Shown here piece by piece: positions 62,396 to 64,000 of a stretch of 64,000 nucleotides of DNA. Within the stretch, counting starts at the first letter, position 1. The number at the start of each line of letters is the position of its first letter. The stretch spans positions 12,358,668 through 12,422,667 of the forward strand of contig OX453274.1 in the NCBI GenBank assembly GCA_949710005.1, given 5' to 3'. Position numbers and translations under genes: made by a program. The notes beneath the pieces are model-generated. The model searched no databases and was not told where the DNA came from. It saw nothing but the letters and a program-made list of their open reading frames with translations. This DNA comes from Ricordea florida. Its lineage: Eukaryota; Cnidaria; Anthozoa; Corallimorpharia; Ricordeidae.

Positions 62396-64000
62396 TAGTC
62401 GGGTTGTTTGTGAGGGACATCTGTTTTGCGCATTGTGTTGACGAGTTTTTTTTTTTTTTTTCAATCACTTGAAATGCTCAGTCTATTGTTTATGACATTT
62501 ATATCCAATCTTATTATTATAGACACATTTCATTTCATTTAGTATAATTATATTGTCAACCTTCTTGCCTGCCAATTTTGTAACCTGAATGATAATGGTG
62601 TTGATGGTTTTCTCCATTTTATTTCAAGATCACGAGTTTAATGCAACTAACTACAGGCATAAACATTCATGCGCTTTCTCTCCTTGTGCTCAAATTCATT
62701 TTTCCACCTTCTAATGTTTACAAAAGACTTTTCATAAAGAGGGATAGAGAGTAGTAACGGTTATGGGAGCCCCAAAAAACTTGATGAGTTAGAGTCACTA
62801 TTTAAAAGAGCTGTGTCGCTAAATTTACCGCCAAATTGAGTGAAACAAAATAAAAAAAAAAAGCTCAAAACATGAAAAAGCGGGTGTAAATAACAAAGCT
62901 ATAACATATGGAGTAGAGGAACAGATGGAGAAAGTTGAAAAACATTTATACAGAAGGCAGGAAGGTTTTTTATCTATTGCTTCTGCACCAGAGAATATCT
63001 GTGAGATAAGGATCTGACATTGTCGACGGATTAGGATTACACTTTTTTCCTATAACAATACACTTTATACAGGTGTTTATAAGAATATCGAGCTGAAGAA
63101 TATGTTAAACCTAAACCCCTGGCTGAGACTTTGAGAAAGATAAAATTTTGTGGTTTAAAACATAGAGTACAGTTAAATATTTTTAACTTATTCCATTCTC
63201 CAAGCGGTGAAACTTGCAACAAAATGAAACTGAAAAATTACCCTTACTATAATATATAAAACCCCAATCTATTCAGTTTCTACTCTCGGGTCATGGGCTT
63301 TCCTCTTCGCATTTGTGAATTAAATTCAGAATAGACGCATAGACAGTATAATTTGTTTTTCCTTTATTTAGCACTAAGCTTGCCTTAAATTAATCGGCAA
63401 GTTAAAATTAGCTAAGAACCTAATGGGGAAAGCTCTTTCGCCATGATACTAACCATTTATTTAAATTAAGACATTTTCTATTTTATTTCACGTTGATCAT
63501 ACAGATGGCATTAGCTGTGCATTCGAAAACTATGATGTAAACTTTGCAAAATTTCCACTTCAAATCAGAAACGCATTATACTGTAACGTTGTTATCATAA
63601 AAGGCAACATGCAAAATTTTAAATTTGAACTCTTAGGGCCTTTTTCATGAAGTTGGGGGACTCCAGGAAGGTGATGTAACCCGCTTGTCCATATAATCTC
63701 TCATTCTAATTTGATTAACAATAGAAAGCCACAGGACTAAAAGTTGCAGCAAGAGCAGCAAGTGAGTGTAGAAAAGCCAAAACACGTGGTTTGCCAACAT
63801 ATTTCTTGTTCACATGTTAAGCGGGTAGTAAGATTGCATGTACAGGAGGGTTCTTTTCTAACCCCACCCAGGTGGGGTCCCCCACCTCCATGTACTGTCA
63901 AACTCAGAAAAAGGTGAAGCCTGGATATTTTCGCGCGCGCCTTATTGGAAATTTTATTGCAACACATTAACATTCCATAAAAATTTCTGCTTTGTGAGTT
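62396..64000. other. Intergenic DNA, nothing recognised
   Basis: Contains a T16-type run at 62,445 and AT-rich sequence. No coding sequence is supported. Confidence 0.3.

Overview
The window looks like nuclear DNA of an anthozoan cnidarian, most likely a stony coral. This is inferred from a compact-intron receptor tyrosine kinase gene, CR1/L2-like LINE fragments, dispersed foldback and tandem repeats, and an integrated Polinton/Maverick (adintovirus-type) element of a kind common in cnidarian genomes. No species can be named from the sequence alone.

Bases 1 to about 17,250 are viral or mobile DNA. The window opens inside a packaging ATPase gene. An operon-like run of plus-strand genes follows to 6,595: a conserved helical protein, five small or medium membrane proteins, a 513-aa conserved protein and a 211-aa virion-like protein. 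Minus-strand genes then follow to 16,971: p169, a SAP plus zinc-repeat protein, an SSB-like candidate, a SECOND copy of the helical protein and of the packaging ATPase, the major capsid protein, the protein-primed DNA polymerase B and a small protein. A plus-strand DDE integrase is set between capsid and polymerase. The two ATPase/helical-protein pairs are clearly diverged and point towards each other. The block is therefore either two Polinton-type genomes lying tail to tail or one composite element. Several genes of the left block, plus p169 and p190, share a promoter-like motif centred on TTTAAAGA. A 38-bp tandem repeat at 17,134 to 17,260 may mark the right end.

From 17.3 to 20.6 kb I see no gene. 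From 45,437 down to 20,643 on the minus strand lies a complete receptor tyrosine kinase gene of 19 coding exons, reconstructed by splice sites and phase (2,823 nt, 940 aa): signal peptide, three Ig-like domains, two fibronectin III domains, a transmembrane segment, a tyrosine kinase and a short C-tail with two YxN motifs. Its introns carry three members of one Helitron/Helentron-like family, two of them in opposite orientation, with a nested LINE and a nested terminal-inverted-repeat element.

From 46 to 53.4 kb there is a truncated LINE and then a decayed copy of a cnidarian protein family with NHL-like repeats (in-frame stops and a frameshift). From 54.4 to 64 kb are minisatellites, a MITE-like repeat, a 226-bp tandem array, a SAM-domain gene with a probable frameshift, and an odd cluster of three tiny minus-strand ORFs: one acidic and two very basic. 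The two basic ORFs overlap as TGATG, and one carries an adenovirus-protease-like MRGG/A site.
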